Shown piece by piece: positions 28,326-37,189 of a stretch of DNA of 64,000 nt. The notes under the pieces are model-generated. The model did no database searches and had not been told where the DNA came from. It was given only the letters and a program-made list of their open reading frames with translations. Positions within the stretch are counted from its first letter, which is position 1, and every line of letters begins with the position of its first letter. Origin of the DNA: JAAYAY01 sp964563135 (GTDB lineage Bacteria > Planctomycetota > Planctomycetia > Pirellulales > Thermoguttaceae); NCBI GenBank assembly GCA_964563135.1, contig CAZLWV010000011.1, positions 16,555 through 80,554 of the forward strand, written 5' to 3'. The position numbers were made by a program, and so were the translations under genes.

Positions 28326-29597
28326 ATGCTGCCCCTGGCTGCGATACCCCATGTGATGGCCTTCCTCGGTGCGATCGTGTTCGGTGGCGCGATCCTCCTT
28401 GCAGTGCGCATCCTCGGCGAAGGACGGGACGAGGATGCCGATGCCATGCATCATCTGCTCCGCGGAGCGGCCTGGCTGCTGATCGTGGGCGGGATCCTGG
28501 CGATCTTGCTGCTTGCCGGCATCATTCCGGGGGTCGTTGCGATCGTGGTCCTCCCGGCGGTTGTGCTTCGCCGTTTCCGTGCCCATCGCCACGCACTGCT
28601 GGCGGCGATGGCGGTTGCCGTGGAACGTCGAATCCCGCTGATCCCGGTTCTGCTGGCATTTGCAGCCGAGCGTCGCGGCTATATTGCCCGGCGCGCGATC
28701 GAACTGGCCTCCCGCCTCCAGTCCGGGCTGACATTGCCCGATTCGGTGGAATCGGTGTGCGGGCTCTTCCCCCCGCAGACCCGGCTGGCCCTGCGAATGG
28801 GCCATGATTCGGGCAACCTGGCCAAGGTCCTCCGCTCGCTGCTTGGACGGAGCGACGCCCACGATCAGGTCGAATCCCAGATCTCCGGCAAAATCATGTA
28901 CTTCGCCATCTTGTCGTTGTTCATGCTCCAGATCGTTGTTTTCGTCATGATGAAGATCGTTCCGGCCATGCAGAAGATCTTTGAGGAATTCGGCATGGAA
29001 CTGCCGGGGATGACGCTCCTTCTGATCAGGCTCTGCTACCTATGCGTCAACTTCTGGTATCTGGCAGCGCCGCTGGTCCTGATGATGGGGTGGTTCGGGA
29101 TCGCCAGCGGGCTGCGCTACGTGGGGTTCGTGGAAGGCGACTTGTGGGGAATGGGATGGATTCGGCGCCGGATGCACACCGCCGCGATTCTGGAAACGAT
29201 CGCCATGTTCGTCGACGCAAATCGCCCGATTACCGAGGCCCTTGCTGGCCTGGCCCACTGGTATCCGGCCGGCAATATCCGCCGCCGCCTCGCCTGGGTT
29301 CACCACGATATCGAACAAGGGCGGGATTGGTGCGAAGCGCTGGCCAGGCAGCGGCTCATCTCCGCTGGAGATTCCGGACTCCTCATGGCGGCCCAGCGTG
29401 TCGGCAATCTCGCCTGGGCGTCGCTCGAACTGGCCGAGAGCAACCGCCGGAGGTGCCTGACCAGGGCTAGCGCCCTGGTTCAAACGGCGTTCGTGGTTCT
29501 CCTGTTGGGATATGGTATGCTCGTGGCGTTCTTCTTCATTGGCAACTTCCTTCCGCTCATCAAGCTGATTTCCTCCCTGACCTCTCAGGCGGTCTGA
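28326..29597 (+). CDS. GspF/PilC-family platform protein (3rd of 3)
   Basis: A 423-residue GspF paralogue that starts 4 bp after the second copy, so translation is probably coupled. Instead of a cytoplasmic N-terminal domain it begins with two or three membrane helices (residues ~9-28, ~46-70). GspF-like helices follow at ~90-190 and ~275-385. Membrane helices lie between (MYFAILSLFMLQIVVFVMMKIVPAM) and at the end (FVVLLLGYGMLVAFFFIGNFLPLIKLISSLT). It shares its terminal ~10 residues (PLIKLISSLT) with the second copy, which points to duplication. Role as for the other copies; why three would be needed is unknown. Confidence 0.85.
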   Translation: MLPLAAIPHVMAFLGAIVFGGAILLAVRILGEGRDEDADAMHHLLRGAAWLLIVGGILAILLLAGIIPGVVAIVVLPAVVLRRFRAHRHALLAAMAVAVERRIPLIPVLLAFAAERRGYIARRAIELASRLQSGLTLPDSVESVCGLFPPQTRLALRMGHDSGNLAKVLRSLLGRSDAHDQVESQISGKIMYFAILSLFMLQIVVFVMMKIVPAMQKIFEEFGMELPGMTLLLIRLCYLCVNFWYLAAPLVLMMGWFGIASGLRYVGFVEGDLWGMGWIRRRMHTAAILETIAMFVDANRPITEALAGLAHWYPAGNIRRRLAWVHHDIEQGRDWCEALARQRLISAGDSGLLMAAQRVGNLAWASLELAESNRRRCLTRASALVQTAFVVLLLGYGMLVAFFFIGNFLPLIKLISSLTSQAV

Positions 29598-29613
29598 CCG
29601 CGAGGGTAACGAT

Positions 29614-30099
29614 TTGCGATCGCTGAAATTCCTCATCCGGGCACGTGCCTGCCGGCGGCGGGGTACGACGCTTGTCGAAGTGGTCGCGGCCGGGGCGATC
29701 CTCGGCGCGCTGCTCATCGTCTGCGCTCAGATGCTGAGCCGCACCGCCGTGCAGCAGCACGCGATCGCCAATCGGCACACCGCCCTCCGGATGGCCTCCA
29801 ATGCCATGGAAAGAGCACGCTCGGTGCCCTGGGCGCACCTCGACGCCGCCGCGATGCAGCCCATAGCCCAGGCCGTTGCCGGCCAGGATCGGCTGAAATC
29901 GGGACGCGTCGACGTCACCGTCGACCCGCCCCTCTCGCCGCTCGGCGCCAGGCGAATCCGGGTAACCGTCACCTGGAAAGAGGAGAGCGATGGAGTGGAG
30001 CGGTCGCAGCAGTTGACGGCCTGGCGGTTTGCCGACGCGCCGCCGGAACAGAATGCGGCCGCGCCGGCCGATTCTGCGGGGAGCGAGGAGCAGAAATGA
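29614..30099 (+). CDS. Pilin-like minor subunit (PilV/GspI type)
   Basis: A 161-residue prepilin-like protein. The start is TTG 29614, with GAGGG about 7 nt upstream. The prepilin peptidase site is RRRG/TTLVEVVAAGAILGALLIV (residues 15-35), with the conserved Glu at +5 of the mature protein. A hydrophobic helix and a small soluble domain (SNAMERARSVPW..., VTVDPPLSPLGARRIRVTVTW) follow, similar to GspI/PilV minor pseudopilins. The C-terminus is Ala/Glu-rich. It follows the third GspF gene by 16 bp. The pre-peptide is long and Arg-rich. Confidence 0.83.
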   Translation: MRSLKFLIRARACRRRGTTLVEVVAAGAILGALLIVCAQMLSRTAVQQHAIANRHTALRMASNAMERARSVPWAHLDAAAMQPIAQAVAGQDRLKSGRVDVTVDPPLSPLGARRIRVTVTWKEESDGVERSQQLTAWRFADAPPEQNAAAPADSAGSEEQK

Positions 30100-30248
30100 C
30101 CGGCAATATATCTTACCCACCTGGAGTTGTCGCCAAGACCGGTAGCTGGCTGGAGACATGCCGATTATGAATACGCTCAGATGCCTGGAATCGCCTTTCC
30201 GCTCCGATCCGCGTCAGCCGCTTTCCGATCGGGCGTCCGCTGCTTCAA

Positions 30249-30791
30249 ATGGCTGAATGGGTGCACACGATGAGATTCCGACGGGGATACACGCTGGTCG
30301 AACTCATGATCGTGCTGACGGTCGGCACGGCGATGCTGATGATCGCCGTGAGCGTCCTCTACCTGTTGCAGAAAACGCAAGGCAACCTGCGCCAGCGGCT
30401 CAGCGCCGGGCGAAGCGTTGCCAGGCTGGCCGATCAGTTTCGCGGCGACGTTCACGCCGCCAGCCGGATCGAGCGTGGAACGGACAAGGCGGCGCCTGCC
30501 GCGGTGGTGTGGAATCTCGACATCAGCCCCGATACGGTTGTTGTCTATCAGTTGCGCGCCGCAGGGGTGCGGCGAGTGCAGATCGCCAGCAGCGGCAGGA
30601 TTCAGGACGATTTTCCGCTTCCCCCCGGAATGGGAGCGACAATCACGGCGCCCGAGGGCCCGTCAACCCTGGCCGTGTTGCGGTTGGAGGCCGGGGATGT
30701 GTCGGCCGGCCGCTCCCGGCCCGTCGTCATCGAAGCCCTGCTGGGCCTCGATCGGCGGCATTCTCCAGCGGCAGCCGGGAGGAGCCAGTGA
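30249..30791 (+). CDS. Pilin-like minor subunit (PilW/GspJ type)
   Basis: A protein of up to 180 residues (an alternative ATG at 30270 gives 173). The class III leader RFRRG/YTLVELMIVLTVGTAMLMIAV has the +5 Glu and a strongly hydrophobic helix. The soluble part (SVARLADQFRGDVHAA..., VVYQLRAAGVRRVQI) resembles PilW/GspJ minor pseudopilins. The stop codon overlaps the next start (TGATG at 30789-30793), so the two are translationally coupled. The gap of 149 bp from the previous gene holds no clear terminator, so one operon is likely. Confidence 0.82.
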   Translation: MAEWVHTMRFRRGYTLVELMIVLTVGTAMLMIAVSVLYLLQKTQGNLRQRLSAGRSVARLADQFRGDVHAASRIERGTDKAAPAAVVWNLDISPDTVVVYQLRAAGVRRVQIASSGRIQDDFPLPPGMGATITAPEGPSTLAVLRLEAGDVSAGRSRPVVIEALLGLDRRHSPAAAGRSQ

Positions 30792-31207
30792 TGCGGGTCC
30801 CAGCATTCCCGGTCCGGCACGGTAGAAGACGCGGTATTGCCGTGCTTGTGGCGGTCGTGTGCGTGAGCATAGCCGCCGCGGTCATGGTCGGCATCATCCA
30901 CCTGGCGCTGCAAGGGTATCGCCAGGCGGAACTCGATGAGCGCCGAACCCAGGCCTGCTGGATCGCCGAGTCGGGCGTCGACCTCGCCGCAGCCCGGCTG
31001 CGGGCGGATCACCGCTATTCCGGTGAAAACTGGCGGTTGGCAGCCGCTTCGATCGGCGGAAGACATGACGCCGAGGTTCGCATCGAAGTCCAACCGGTCG
31101 ACGGACAGACCGCTTGGAGACAAGTTCGGGTCGTGGCCGATTATCCGGTCGACCTCCCCTATCGTGTACGGGAAACAAGAGAGTTCCGGATCGAGTTGGG
31201 TCCGTGA
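30791..31207 (+). CDS. Pilin-associated protein (PilX/GspK-like N-terminus)
   Basis: A 138-residue protein with a class III-like leader and hydrophobic helix (RRRGIAVLVAVVCVSIAAAVMVGI, ~12-35) but without the +5 Glu. This is the pattern of GspK and PilX, which cap or initiate pseudopili. The following ACWIAESGVDLAAARL stretch fits the PilX/GspK helix. It overlaps the previous gene by 1 bp. It is short for GspK (usually ~300 residues), so a PilX-like role is more likely. Confidence 0.75.
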   Translation: MRVPAFPVRHGRRRGIAVLVAVVCVSIAAAVMVGIIHLALQGYRQAELDERRTQACWIAESGVDLAAARLRADHRYSGENWRLAAASIGGRHDAEVRIEVQPVDGQTAWRQVRVVADYPVDLPYRVRETREFRIELGP

Positions 31208-31263
31208 AACCATGGAGTTCCGCGCCGGCAGAGGGCGCGCGGGACGCTACGAGGAGAAACACC

Positions 31264-32232
31264 ATGCGTTCTGTGTCGCGAGCGTTCACGCTTGTCGAGT
31301 TGCTGGTTGTGATCGCGATCATCGGCATCCTGATCGCCTTGCTCTTGCCCGCGGTCCAGGCGGCCCGCGAGGCAGCACGCCGGATGCAGTGTGTGAACAA
31401 CCTGGCCCAGCTTGGCCTGGCCGTCCAGAGCTACGAGGCCGCGTTCGAGGTCCTGCCTCCCGGCGTCGTCGATTCGGCCGGGCCGATCGTCAATGGACCC
31501 GAGGGGTATCACATGAGCTGGATCGTGCAGATCCTGCCCTTCATGGAGCAGGCAGTCGCCTACCGCCATGTCGACTTCGCCTGCGGGGCGTATTCCGGGA
31601 AGAATCGCCCCGTGGCCGAAATGCAGATCTCCACGCTCGTCTGCCCGTCGGTTTGGCGCGGGGGGCCCGGCGGGGTCAACTATGCGGGTTGCCATCACGA
31701 TGTGGAGAAACAGATCGACGCCGACGATCACGGGATGTTCTTTCTGAACGGCCAGCTTCATACGCAGGAGGTGCCTGACGGAGCCTCGCATACCATCTTC
31801 CTGGGGGAGAAGATCGACGAAGAAGTCTCCCTCGGTTGGATGTCGGGAACGCGTTCCACGCTCCGCAATACGGGCACGCCGATCAACGGCACACAGCTCC
31901 TGAAAGACACGGAAGGATACGAAGTGATTGACTTCTGGGGCGATGCGGACGAAGACCAGTACGAGTATTCCGATGAGGAGACAGACACCGGGCCGAAAGA
32001 CGAGCCGGCCGCCAAGGCTGCCGAGCAAGAGGAGGAGCCCGTTCGCTTGACGGACGACCAGAAGTCGCGGCTGAAATTCGTGGGCGGATTCAGTTCCCAG
32101 CACCCGTGTGCCGCCAATTTCCTCTTCGGTGACGGGTCGGTCAAGTCGCTCACCGAGGTCATGGATTTCGGCGTCTACCAGCAGCTTGGCCACCGCAACG
32201 ACGGGAAACTCCTCAAGTCGGACAGGTTCTGA
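31264..32232 (+). CDS. DUF1559 domain prepilin-like protein (PulG-type N-terminus)
   Basis: A 322-residue member of the DUF1559 family, which is hugely expanded in planctomycetes. The start is ATG 31264 with AGGAGAAA upstream. The N-terminus AFTLVELLVVIAIIGILIALLLPAVQAAREAARRMQC is the classical prepilin signature with +5 Glu. Family landmarks follow: NNLAQLGLAVQSYE, the Cys pair region (TLVCPSVW, AGCHHD), and the C-terminal FLFGDGSVKSL. An acidic insertion (residues ~235-270, Asp/Glu-rich) is unusual. As the last pilin-like gene of the GspF operon it may be the main structural subunit or a surface adhesin. The exact function of DUF1559 proteins is not settled. Confidence 0.93.
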   Translation: MRSVSRAFTLVELLVVIAIIGILIALLLPAVQAAREAARRMQCVNNLAQLGLAVQSYEAAFEVLPPGVVDSAGPIVNGPEGYHMSWIVQILPFMEQAVAYRHVDFACGAYSGKNRPVAEMQISTLVCPSVWRGGPGGVNYAGCHHDVEKQIDADDHGMFFLNGQLHTQEVPDGASHTIFLGEKIDEEVSLGWMSGTRSTLRNTGTPINGTQLLKDTEGYEVIDFWGDADEDQYEYSDEETDTGPKDEPAAKAAEQEEEPVRLTDDQKSRLKFVGGFSSQHPCAANFLFGDGSVKSLTEVMDFGVYQQLGHRNDGKLLKSDRF

Positions 32233-32344
32233 TGAGCCCTGCACGGATCGGGAAACGAGACCGGCCGGCAGATGCCCGGTTCAGGGGAATCAGTGCACCG
32301 AGGTATTCCACCTCCAACCGCGGAATCGTTAGGGGAGCTGAATC

Positions 32345-32737
32345 TTGAAGAGGTTACGTCGGACGGGCTTCACGGTGGCTTCGCTCCTGCTCCTGACCGC
32401 GGTCGTCGCCGTCTACGCAGCGGCAATCATGTCCGCCCGCAACATGGATCCACAGCCGCGAGCCGAACAAGGGGTGCTGTTGGCCGTGTTGGGCTTGTTC
32501 TTCGGCACGATCACCGGGCTCTTTCTGGGCATGTTCTTCGGAACCCGGAATCGCGACATCGTCCTGGGCGTTCTTGAGGGGGCGGCCTTCGGACCGCCGA
32601 CCGTCTTCGTGCTGGCGATCCCCGACTCGTTCCCCGTGGTGCTTGTGGGCGGCGTCGTTCTGGTTGGCTTTGCCGTAACGGTCCGCTTCCTGAGCCCGCG
32701 GAAGGACCCGCGGCACGAGAAGGACGACGCACCGTGA
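32345..32737 (+). CDS. Small membrane protein of unknown function
   Basis: A 130-residue protein with three or four membrane helices (~10-30, ~43-67, ~75-95, ~97-112) and a charged C-terminus (RKDPRHEKDD). The start is TTG 32345, with AGGGGAG 7-9 nt upstream; no ATG gives the first helix. It contains a Gly-rich motif (LGLFFGTITGLFLGMFFGT) like glycine-zipper membrane proteins. It lies 112 bp after the DUF1559 gene on the same strand and may be the last gene of that operon. I do not recognise a family. Confidence 0.6.
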   Translation: MKRLRRTGFTVASLLLLTAVVAVYAAAIMSARNMDPQPRAEQGVLLAVLGLFFGTITGLFLGMFFGTRNRDIVLGVLEGAAFGPPTVFVLAIPDSFPVVLVGGVVLVGFAVTVRFLSPRKDPRHEKDDAP

Positions 32738-33271
32738 TCGCTGAGCCCCGCGTGTTTGCCGCACGGCCCTGTGGCCGCAGCCTGCCTCGGCTCTGTGCCC
32801 ACCCCACCGCCCCACCGGTACGAGCCATTGCGAGGGGCGCCTCGGCGGGTTACGCTGAAGGGTCCTGCCCTGCCGGAGTGGGGCAGCCAGTGGCTCGCCC
32901 TGTCTGCGGACGGCACGAATAGAACCGCTGCGGCCGCAGGTTCGAGGCACAGAGAACCAGCACGCTCGCCCGGTGAAAACGACGCGTACATCGCCCGCAG
33001 CGAACAGGAGTCAGAAGGGGCCGGAGGAGCCAGAGATGCCACGGATCGGCAGACCGACTCCGCATCAATTCGGCAGAACCGCAAAAGGGACAGTGCAACT
33101 GCATACCACACGCCTCAAACCAGGTACCACTGCGTCACTCGCTCACCCCCCATATGGCGTGCGTTGCAGCTCCCTTCTGGCGATGCCGTGCGGCCCGGAG
33201 GATGCGAGAACCACGGAAACGCCGCGGTCCACAGCCTGTCAACCAGATCTCGGGGCCACCCGGTGCCAGAA

Positions 33272-33300
33272 TTGGACTGACCATAAGAATACACTATATA
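33272..33300 (+). promoter_or_regulatory. Possible promoter of the ABC-F gene
   Basis: TTGGAC at 33272-33277 and TATATA at 33295-33300 with 17 bp between, within a locally AT-rich stretch unlike its surroundings. Only a consensus-like match; the start codon is 326 bp downstream. Confidence 0.3.
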
Positions 33301-33452
33301 GAGCCTATCATTTTCGGGGGGAACAGCAACCCGAAACGACGGAAAGTGCAGCGTTTCGCCATGGTTTCTTGTTGCCGTACGCGTCATGACCCGAAATCCG
33401 GCCCCGCTGCTGGGGATCCCACACCGGGCCATGAGTGGTGCGAAGCTTCTAA

Positions 33453-33478
33453 ATAGACTTGCACGATTCCAGGAGATC
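33453..33478 (+). repeat. 26-bp shared upstream element, copy A
   Basis: The sequence ATAGACTTGCAC, then ATTCC and GGAGATC separated by single variable bases, matches 24 of 26 positions with 41021-41046 (minus strand). Both copies lie in the upstream region of a gene and point toward it: here 147 bp before the ABC-F start. Outside the 26 bp the two loci show no clear similarity. Function unknown. Confidence 0.6.
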
Positions 33479-33625
33479 CAGACTCCGCCGCCACCCTTCG
33501 GGAGGCGGCTTCAAGGAGATGGCCCATTCCGGGAATCACGCAACCCGATTTAGACTGCCCCCATCGGCCGGACGTTCGGCTGGGCTCACTCCCGGAACGC
33601 TGAAGGATAATCGGATTGCCATCGT

Positions 33626-35539
33626 ATGATCGCGTTGGAGGTTGCAGACGTCAGGAAGGACTACGGCAACACGCCCGTACTTTCGGGGGTGAGTTTCGAG
33701 GTGCGGCCGGGGGACCGGATCGGGTTGGTGGGACCAAACGGGACGGGAAAGACGACGCTCCTGCGGATCCTGGCTGGCGACGAGGAAGCGGATGCCGGGA
33801 CCTGCCGATGGCACGAGTCGGTCCGGGTCGGCTACATGCAGCAGCAGCGGATAGTCACCGACGGCGTCACGTTGTGGAAAGAAGCCAAATCGGCCCTGCA
33901 GCCGCTCTTGACGCTTCAGCACGACGCGGAGGAGGCCGCCAGGCAGTTGGCGACGACCGTCGATCCCGCTGAGAGACGCCGCCTGGCGGCTCGCTACGAC
34001 TACCTGCAGCAGGAACTGCATCGCCAGGATGCGTACAATCTCGATCACAAGGTCGAACGGGTCCTCGAGGGCCTGGGCTTCGCGCGGAGTTCTTTCCAGG
34101 CGTCCCTGGCAACCCTCAGCGGAGGCGAGCAGAACCGGCTGATGCTGGCAAAACTGCTGCTGGCCGAACCTGACGTGCTGCTGCTCGACGAGCCCTCGAA
34201 CCACCTGGATATCGAAGGCACCCAGTGGCTTGAGGAGTTTCTCGCGGGAAGCATGGCGGCCATGGTGATCGTGAGCCACGACCGCTACTTTCTCGACAAG
34301 GTGACGAACCAGACCCTGGAACTGTTCCACGGAACCGTGGAGCGATACGCAGGGAACTTCTCCGCCTACTGGCGCCAAAAAGCCGAACGCCTCCTCGTCC
34401 AGCGGAGGACCTTCGAGAAACAACAGATCGAGATCGAGAAAATGAAGGAGTTCATCCGCCGGAACTCCTACGGGCAGAAGCATGCACAGGCCGAGGATCG
34501 CCGCAAGAAACTGGAACGCATCGAACTGGTAGCTCCACCGCGGGAAATCGCTGCTCCCCCCATGGGATTTCCGGATGGGGAGCGGTCCGGGGACCTGGTG
34601 TTTCGCGTCGAGCATGTGTCGAAGTCCTACGACCGGCCGCTGTTCTCTGACTTGACATTCGACGTGCAGAGGACCCAACGATGGGGCATTCTCGGACCCA
34701 ACGGGTCGGGCAAGAGTACCTTGCTCAAGTGCCTTCTCGGAGAGGTCGAAGTCGACGCGGGACGGGTGGTGGTCGGACAGGCAGTGGAGGTGGGATACTT
34801 TGATCAGCAACTCCAGCAACTGGATGCGGAGCAGGACGTGGTGGATGCCGTTCGACCGCGCCGTCGAGAGCTTGACCAGCCGAAACGGCGCAACCTGCTC
34901 GCCCGGTTCGGGCTCACCGGCGACACCCATTTGCAGAAGGTGTCGAACCTCAGCGGGGGAGAGCAGTGCCGCACGGCACTGGCCCGCCTGGCTGGAGAAG
35001 AGGCGAATGTGCTCGTGCTCGACGAGCCGACCAACCACCTGGACCTCTGGGCGCGAGATGCTCTCGAACGCTCCTTGAGGGCGTTCAAGGGCACGGTGGT
35101 CTTCGTGAGCCACGACCGCTATTTCATCGACCAGGTTGCCGATCATCTGCTGGTGGTCGAACCCGAGCGGTTTCGGATCATCGACGGCAATTTCTCCGCC
35201 TACCGGCAGCTCGTCGAGAGCCGTGCCGCGCTTGAGGAACAAGCGTCCACAACCTCGGCGAAGGACGACACGGCCGGTGCCGCTCGTCAAGCCCGGCGCA
35301 AGGAGACGGAGTCGGCAAAACGCAAGCGGCGATTTCCGTACCGCAAGGTCGAGGAGATCGAAGCGGAGATCTTCGAACGAGAGACGGCGCTGCAGCAGCT
35401 CCATACCGCCCTGGCCGATCCGGCTACCCACCGCGAAGCGGCGCGGGTCCGCCAGGTCAAGTCGGATATCAGCGAGAACCAGGAGAAGCTGGCAGTGCTC
35501 TACGAGCATTGGGAAGAGGCCACCGAACTGAATTGGTGA
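33626..35539 (+). CDS. ABC-F family ATPase (Uup/EttA-like ribosome-associated factor)
   Basis: A 637-residue soluble protein with two ABC cassettes and no membrane domain. Cassette 1: Walker A GPNGTGKTT (~35-43), signature LSGGEQNR, Walker B VLLLDEPSNHLD, switch SHDRYFLD. Cassette 2: GPNGSGKST (~357-365), LSGGEQCR, VLVLDEPTNHLD, SHDRYFID. The linker between them (AERLLVQRRTFEKQQIEIEKMKEFIRRN) is the ABC-F P-site tRNA interaction region. The C-terminal ~90 residues are charged and coiled-coil-like, as in Uup. Such proteins bind the ribosome E site and relieve stalled translation; some protect against ribosome-targeting antibiotics. The exact subfamily is not certain. Confidence 0.93.
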   Translation: MIALEVADVRKDYGNTPVLSGVSFEVRPGDRIGLVGPNGTGKTTLLRILAGDEEADAGTCRWHESVRVGYMQQQRIVTDGVTLWKEAKSALQPLLTLQHDAEEAARQLATTVDPAERRRLAARYDYLQQELHRQDAYNLDHKVERVLEGLGFARSSFQASLATLSGGEQNRLMLAKLLLAEPDVLLLDEPSNHLDIEGTQWLEEFLAGSMAAMVIVSHDRYFLDKVTNQTLELFHGTVERYAGNFSAYWRQKAERLLVQRRTFEKQQIEIEKMKEFIRRNSYGQKHAQAEDRRKKLERIELVAPPREIAAPPMGFPDGERSGDLVFRVEHVSKSYDRPLFSDLTFDVQRTQRWGILGPNGSGKSTLLKCLLGEVEVDAGRVVVGQAVEVGYFDQQLQQLDAEQDVVDAVRPRRRELDQPKRRNLLARFGLTGDTHLQKVSNLSGGEQCRTALARLAGEEANVLVLDEPTNHLDLWARDALERSLRAFKGTVVFVSHDRYFIDQVADHLLVVEPERFRIIDGNFSAYRQLVESRAALEEQASTTSAKDDTAGAARQARRKETESAKRKRRFPYRKVEEIEAEIFERETALQQLHTALADPATHREAARVRQVKSDISENQEKLAVLYEHWEEATELNW

Positions 35540-35716
35540 GCAGGCGGCAAGCGGCGCAATCGATATCCTCCCTCCAATCCCACCGAGCCCTGCGTCGACG
35601 CCCATCCCTCGCATGAGAAAGGCGCGTTCTGCCGCGCCGTAACCTACGATTCACAGGAGTCCACAGGCCGGGCAGACTGGCGATTCCGCGCCCGGGGAAG
35701 GCGAGCTGGGGACACC

Positions 35717-37189
35717 ATGGGGGTCTGGCCCTGCAAGAGCATTCCGGGAGCAGGTGAAGTGTTCTGGTTCTTCTTGTTTGTCGCGGTGATGAATATGATC
35801 GCAGGCTTCGGCGTCGCGGTCATGCTCGCGGGACAATGCGCCATGCGCCACGACTTCCAGCATGGCGACGGCGAAACGGGCATCTCGGCTTACCCCGAGG
35901 TTCAAGCCCCGGAATCAGTAGATCCGGACGTGGAGCTGCGCCGGGACGATGCGGAGTCACCGAATCAGGAAGAGCCGGCGATCGAGGCCCTGGCGGCTGC
36001 GGCGCCCGCGGTGGACGAGCCGCAAGGTCAGCCAGACACGGAGACCCTCGCAACACCGTCGGCTACCTCTGCTGACAACGCAATGATGAACGATCTGGAT
36101 GCCGCGGTCCTGGCGGCGCTGGGGGAAGGAGCCCTGGCGGACCCCAAGGCGGAGGCTCCCTCCCCGGAACGCGAAGACGTTGTCCAGAAGCGGCCGGACG
36201 GCGCGCTGCTGGTCTTCCAGTCTCGGCTCCAGGACTTCTGTGCGGAACTGGTTGCCCTCGACGATCAACTGCGCCGAATGCCTCCCCGGGAAGCCGGCGA
36301 ACTGAAGTCGCAACTGGAAGCCTTCGCTGCCTGCAGCAAACGCCAGGATGAGGCATGCTCCGACGCCGCCCATTCGCTCCGCGAGCTGATCACGGCCGAG
36401 ACCATCGATGCCCGGCGAGGCGAAGCGATGATCGCCGCAATTCAAGAGGAACGCCAGGACGCCGCCGAAGCCTTCCAGTCGTTCGCGGAACTGGATGACA
36501 CGGCCGATGCGACCACCCAGTGCGAGATGATTCTCGACCAGACGGCCGGCCTGCTCGCGGCAAACTTCGATCTCCGTGACGGCGTGTCGGACATGGTCTC
36601 TTGCCCCGATCCGCAACAGGAGAGTGGCAAGAACCCCGCCACGATCGATCCGCTCACCGAGGTCTGGAGCCGCGATGGGGTGGACGGCATTTTGGCCCAA
36701 CACTGGAGGGATGACCCGGATCGCCTTCGGGCCGCGTCGTTCATGGTGATCGACCTGGATCATTTCGGGCAACTCAATCGCAGGCATGGTGCAGCCATCG
36801 GCGACCGGGTTCTGCGGGCTGTCGCACAACTGCTCAAAAGCGAGCTTCCCCCCGAGTGCCGGGTGGGACGATTTGCCGGACAGCGATTCGCGGTGTTCGC
36901 CGTCGACAGGGAACTCAAACAGGCGGTGGGAGACGCCGAGTACCTTCGTCAAACGATCGACATGGCCCGCTTCGAGTATGGAGCGGAGAACGTGAAGGTC
37001 ACGGTCAGTTGCGGCGTGGTCGCAGTAGCCCCGGACGACACCCAGGAGAGTCTCTATGCCCGGGCGCTGGAGGCCGTGCAGGAAGCCAAACGATACGGGC
37101 GGAATCGATGCTCCATGCACGAGGGCGAGTTCTCCACGCCGGTCGTGCCACCAAACCTTGCACTGAACGAACGACATGTCACTCTCTGA
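35717..37189 (+). CDS. Membrane-anchored GGDEF-domain protein with degenerate active site
   Basis: A 490-residue protein with an N-terminal membrane helix (~15-41), an acidic Ala/Pro-rich linker (~50-150), a helical region (~160-300) and a GGDEF domain at ~308-475. The metal-binding start of the domain is kept (FMVIDLDHFGQLNRRHGAAIGD). The signature GGDEF, however, is replaced by AGQRF (in RFAGQRFAVF, ~386-390), so diguanylate cyclase activity is unlikely. The C-terminal block VSCGVVAVAPDDTQESLYARALEAVQEAKRYGRN is normal. Such degenerate domains often bind c-di-GMP or GTP as sensors or scaffold partners. The last 14 bp overlap the next gene, which carries a PilZ domain, so the two proteins probably work together. 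Confidence 0.88.
   Translation: MGVWPCKSIPGAGEVFWFFLFVAVMNMIAGFGVAVMLAGQCAMRHDFQHGDGETGISAYPEVQAPESVDPDVELRRDDAESPNQEEPAIEALAAAAPAVDEPQGQPDTETLATPSATSADNAMMNDLDAAVLAALGEGALADPKAEAPSPEREDVVQKRPDGALLVFQSRLQDFCAELVALDDQLRRMPPREAGELKSQLEAFAACSKRQDEACSDAAHSLRELITAETIDARRGEAMIAAIQEERQDAAEAFQSFAELDDTADATTQCEMILDQTAGLLAANFDLRDGVSDMVSCPDPQQESGKNPATIDPLTEVWSRDGVDGILAQHWRDDPDRLRAASFMVIDLDHFGQLNRRHGAAIGDRVLRAVAQLLKSELPPECRVGRFAGQRFAVFAVDRELKQAVGDAEYLRQTIDMARFEYGAENVKVTVSCGVVAVAPDDTQESLYARALEAVQEAKRYGRNRCSMHEGEFSTPVVPPNLALNERHVTL

Larger units (their letters stand above)
32738..33625. other. Long intergenic region upstream of the ABC-F gene
   Basis: These 888 bp have no convincing coding frame. A possible promoter (TTGGAC, 17-bp spacer, TATATA) is at 33272-33300. 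A copy of a 26-bp element also present upstream of the ketosynthase gene is at 33453-33478. A hairpin at 33487-33509 (GCCGCC/GGCGGC plus CCC/GGG around a TTC loop) follows directly. Together these suggest a long structured leader for the ABC-F mRNA. Confidence 0.4.

Noticed and set aside
35621..35638. 6-bp hairpin (GGCGCG/CGCGCC) between ABC-F and GGDEF genes
   Set aside because: Short stem; the only T-rich flank is on the strand with no gene to terminate.
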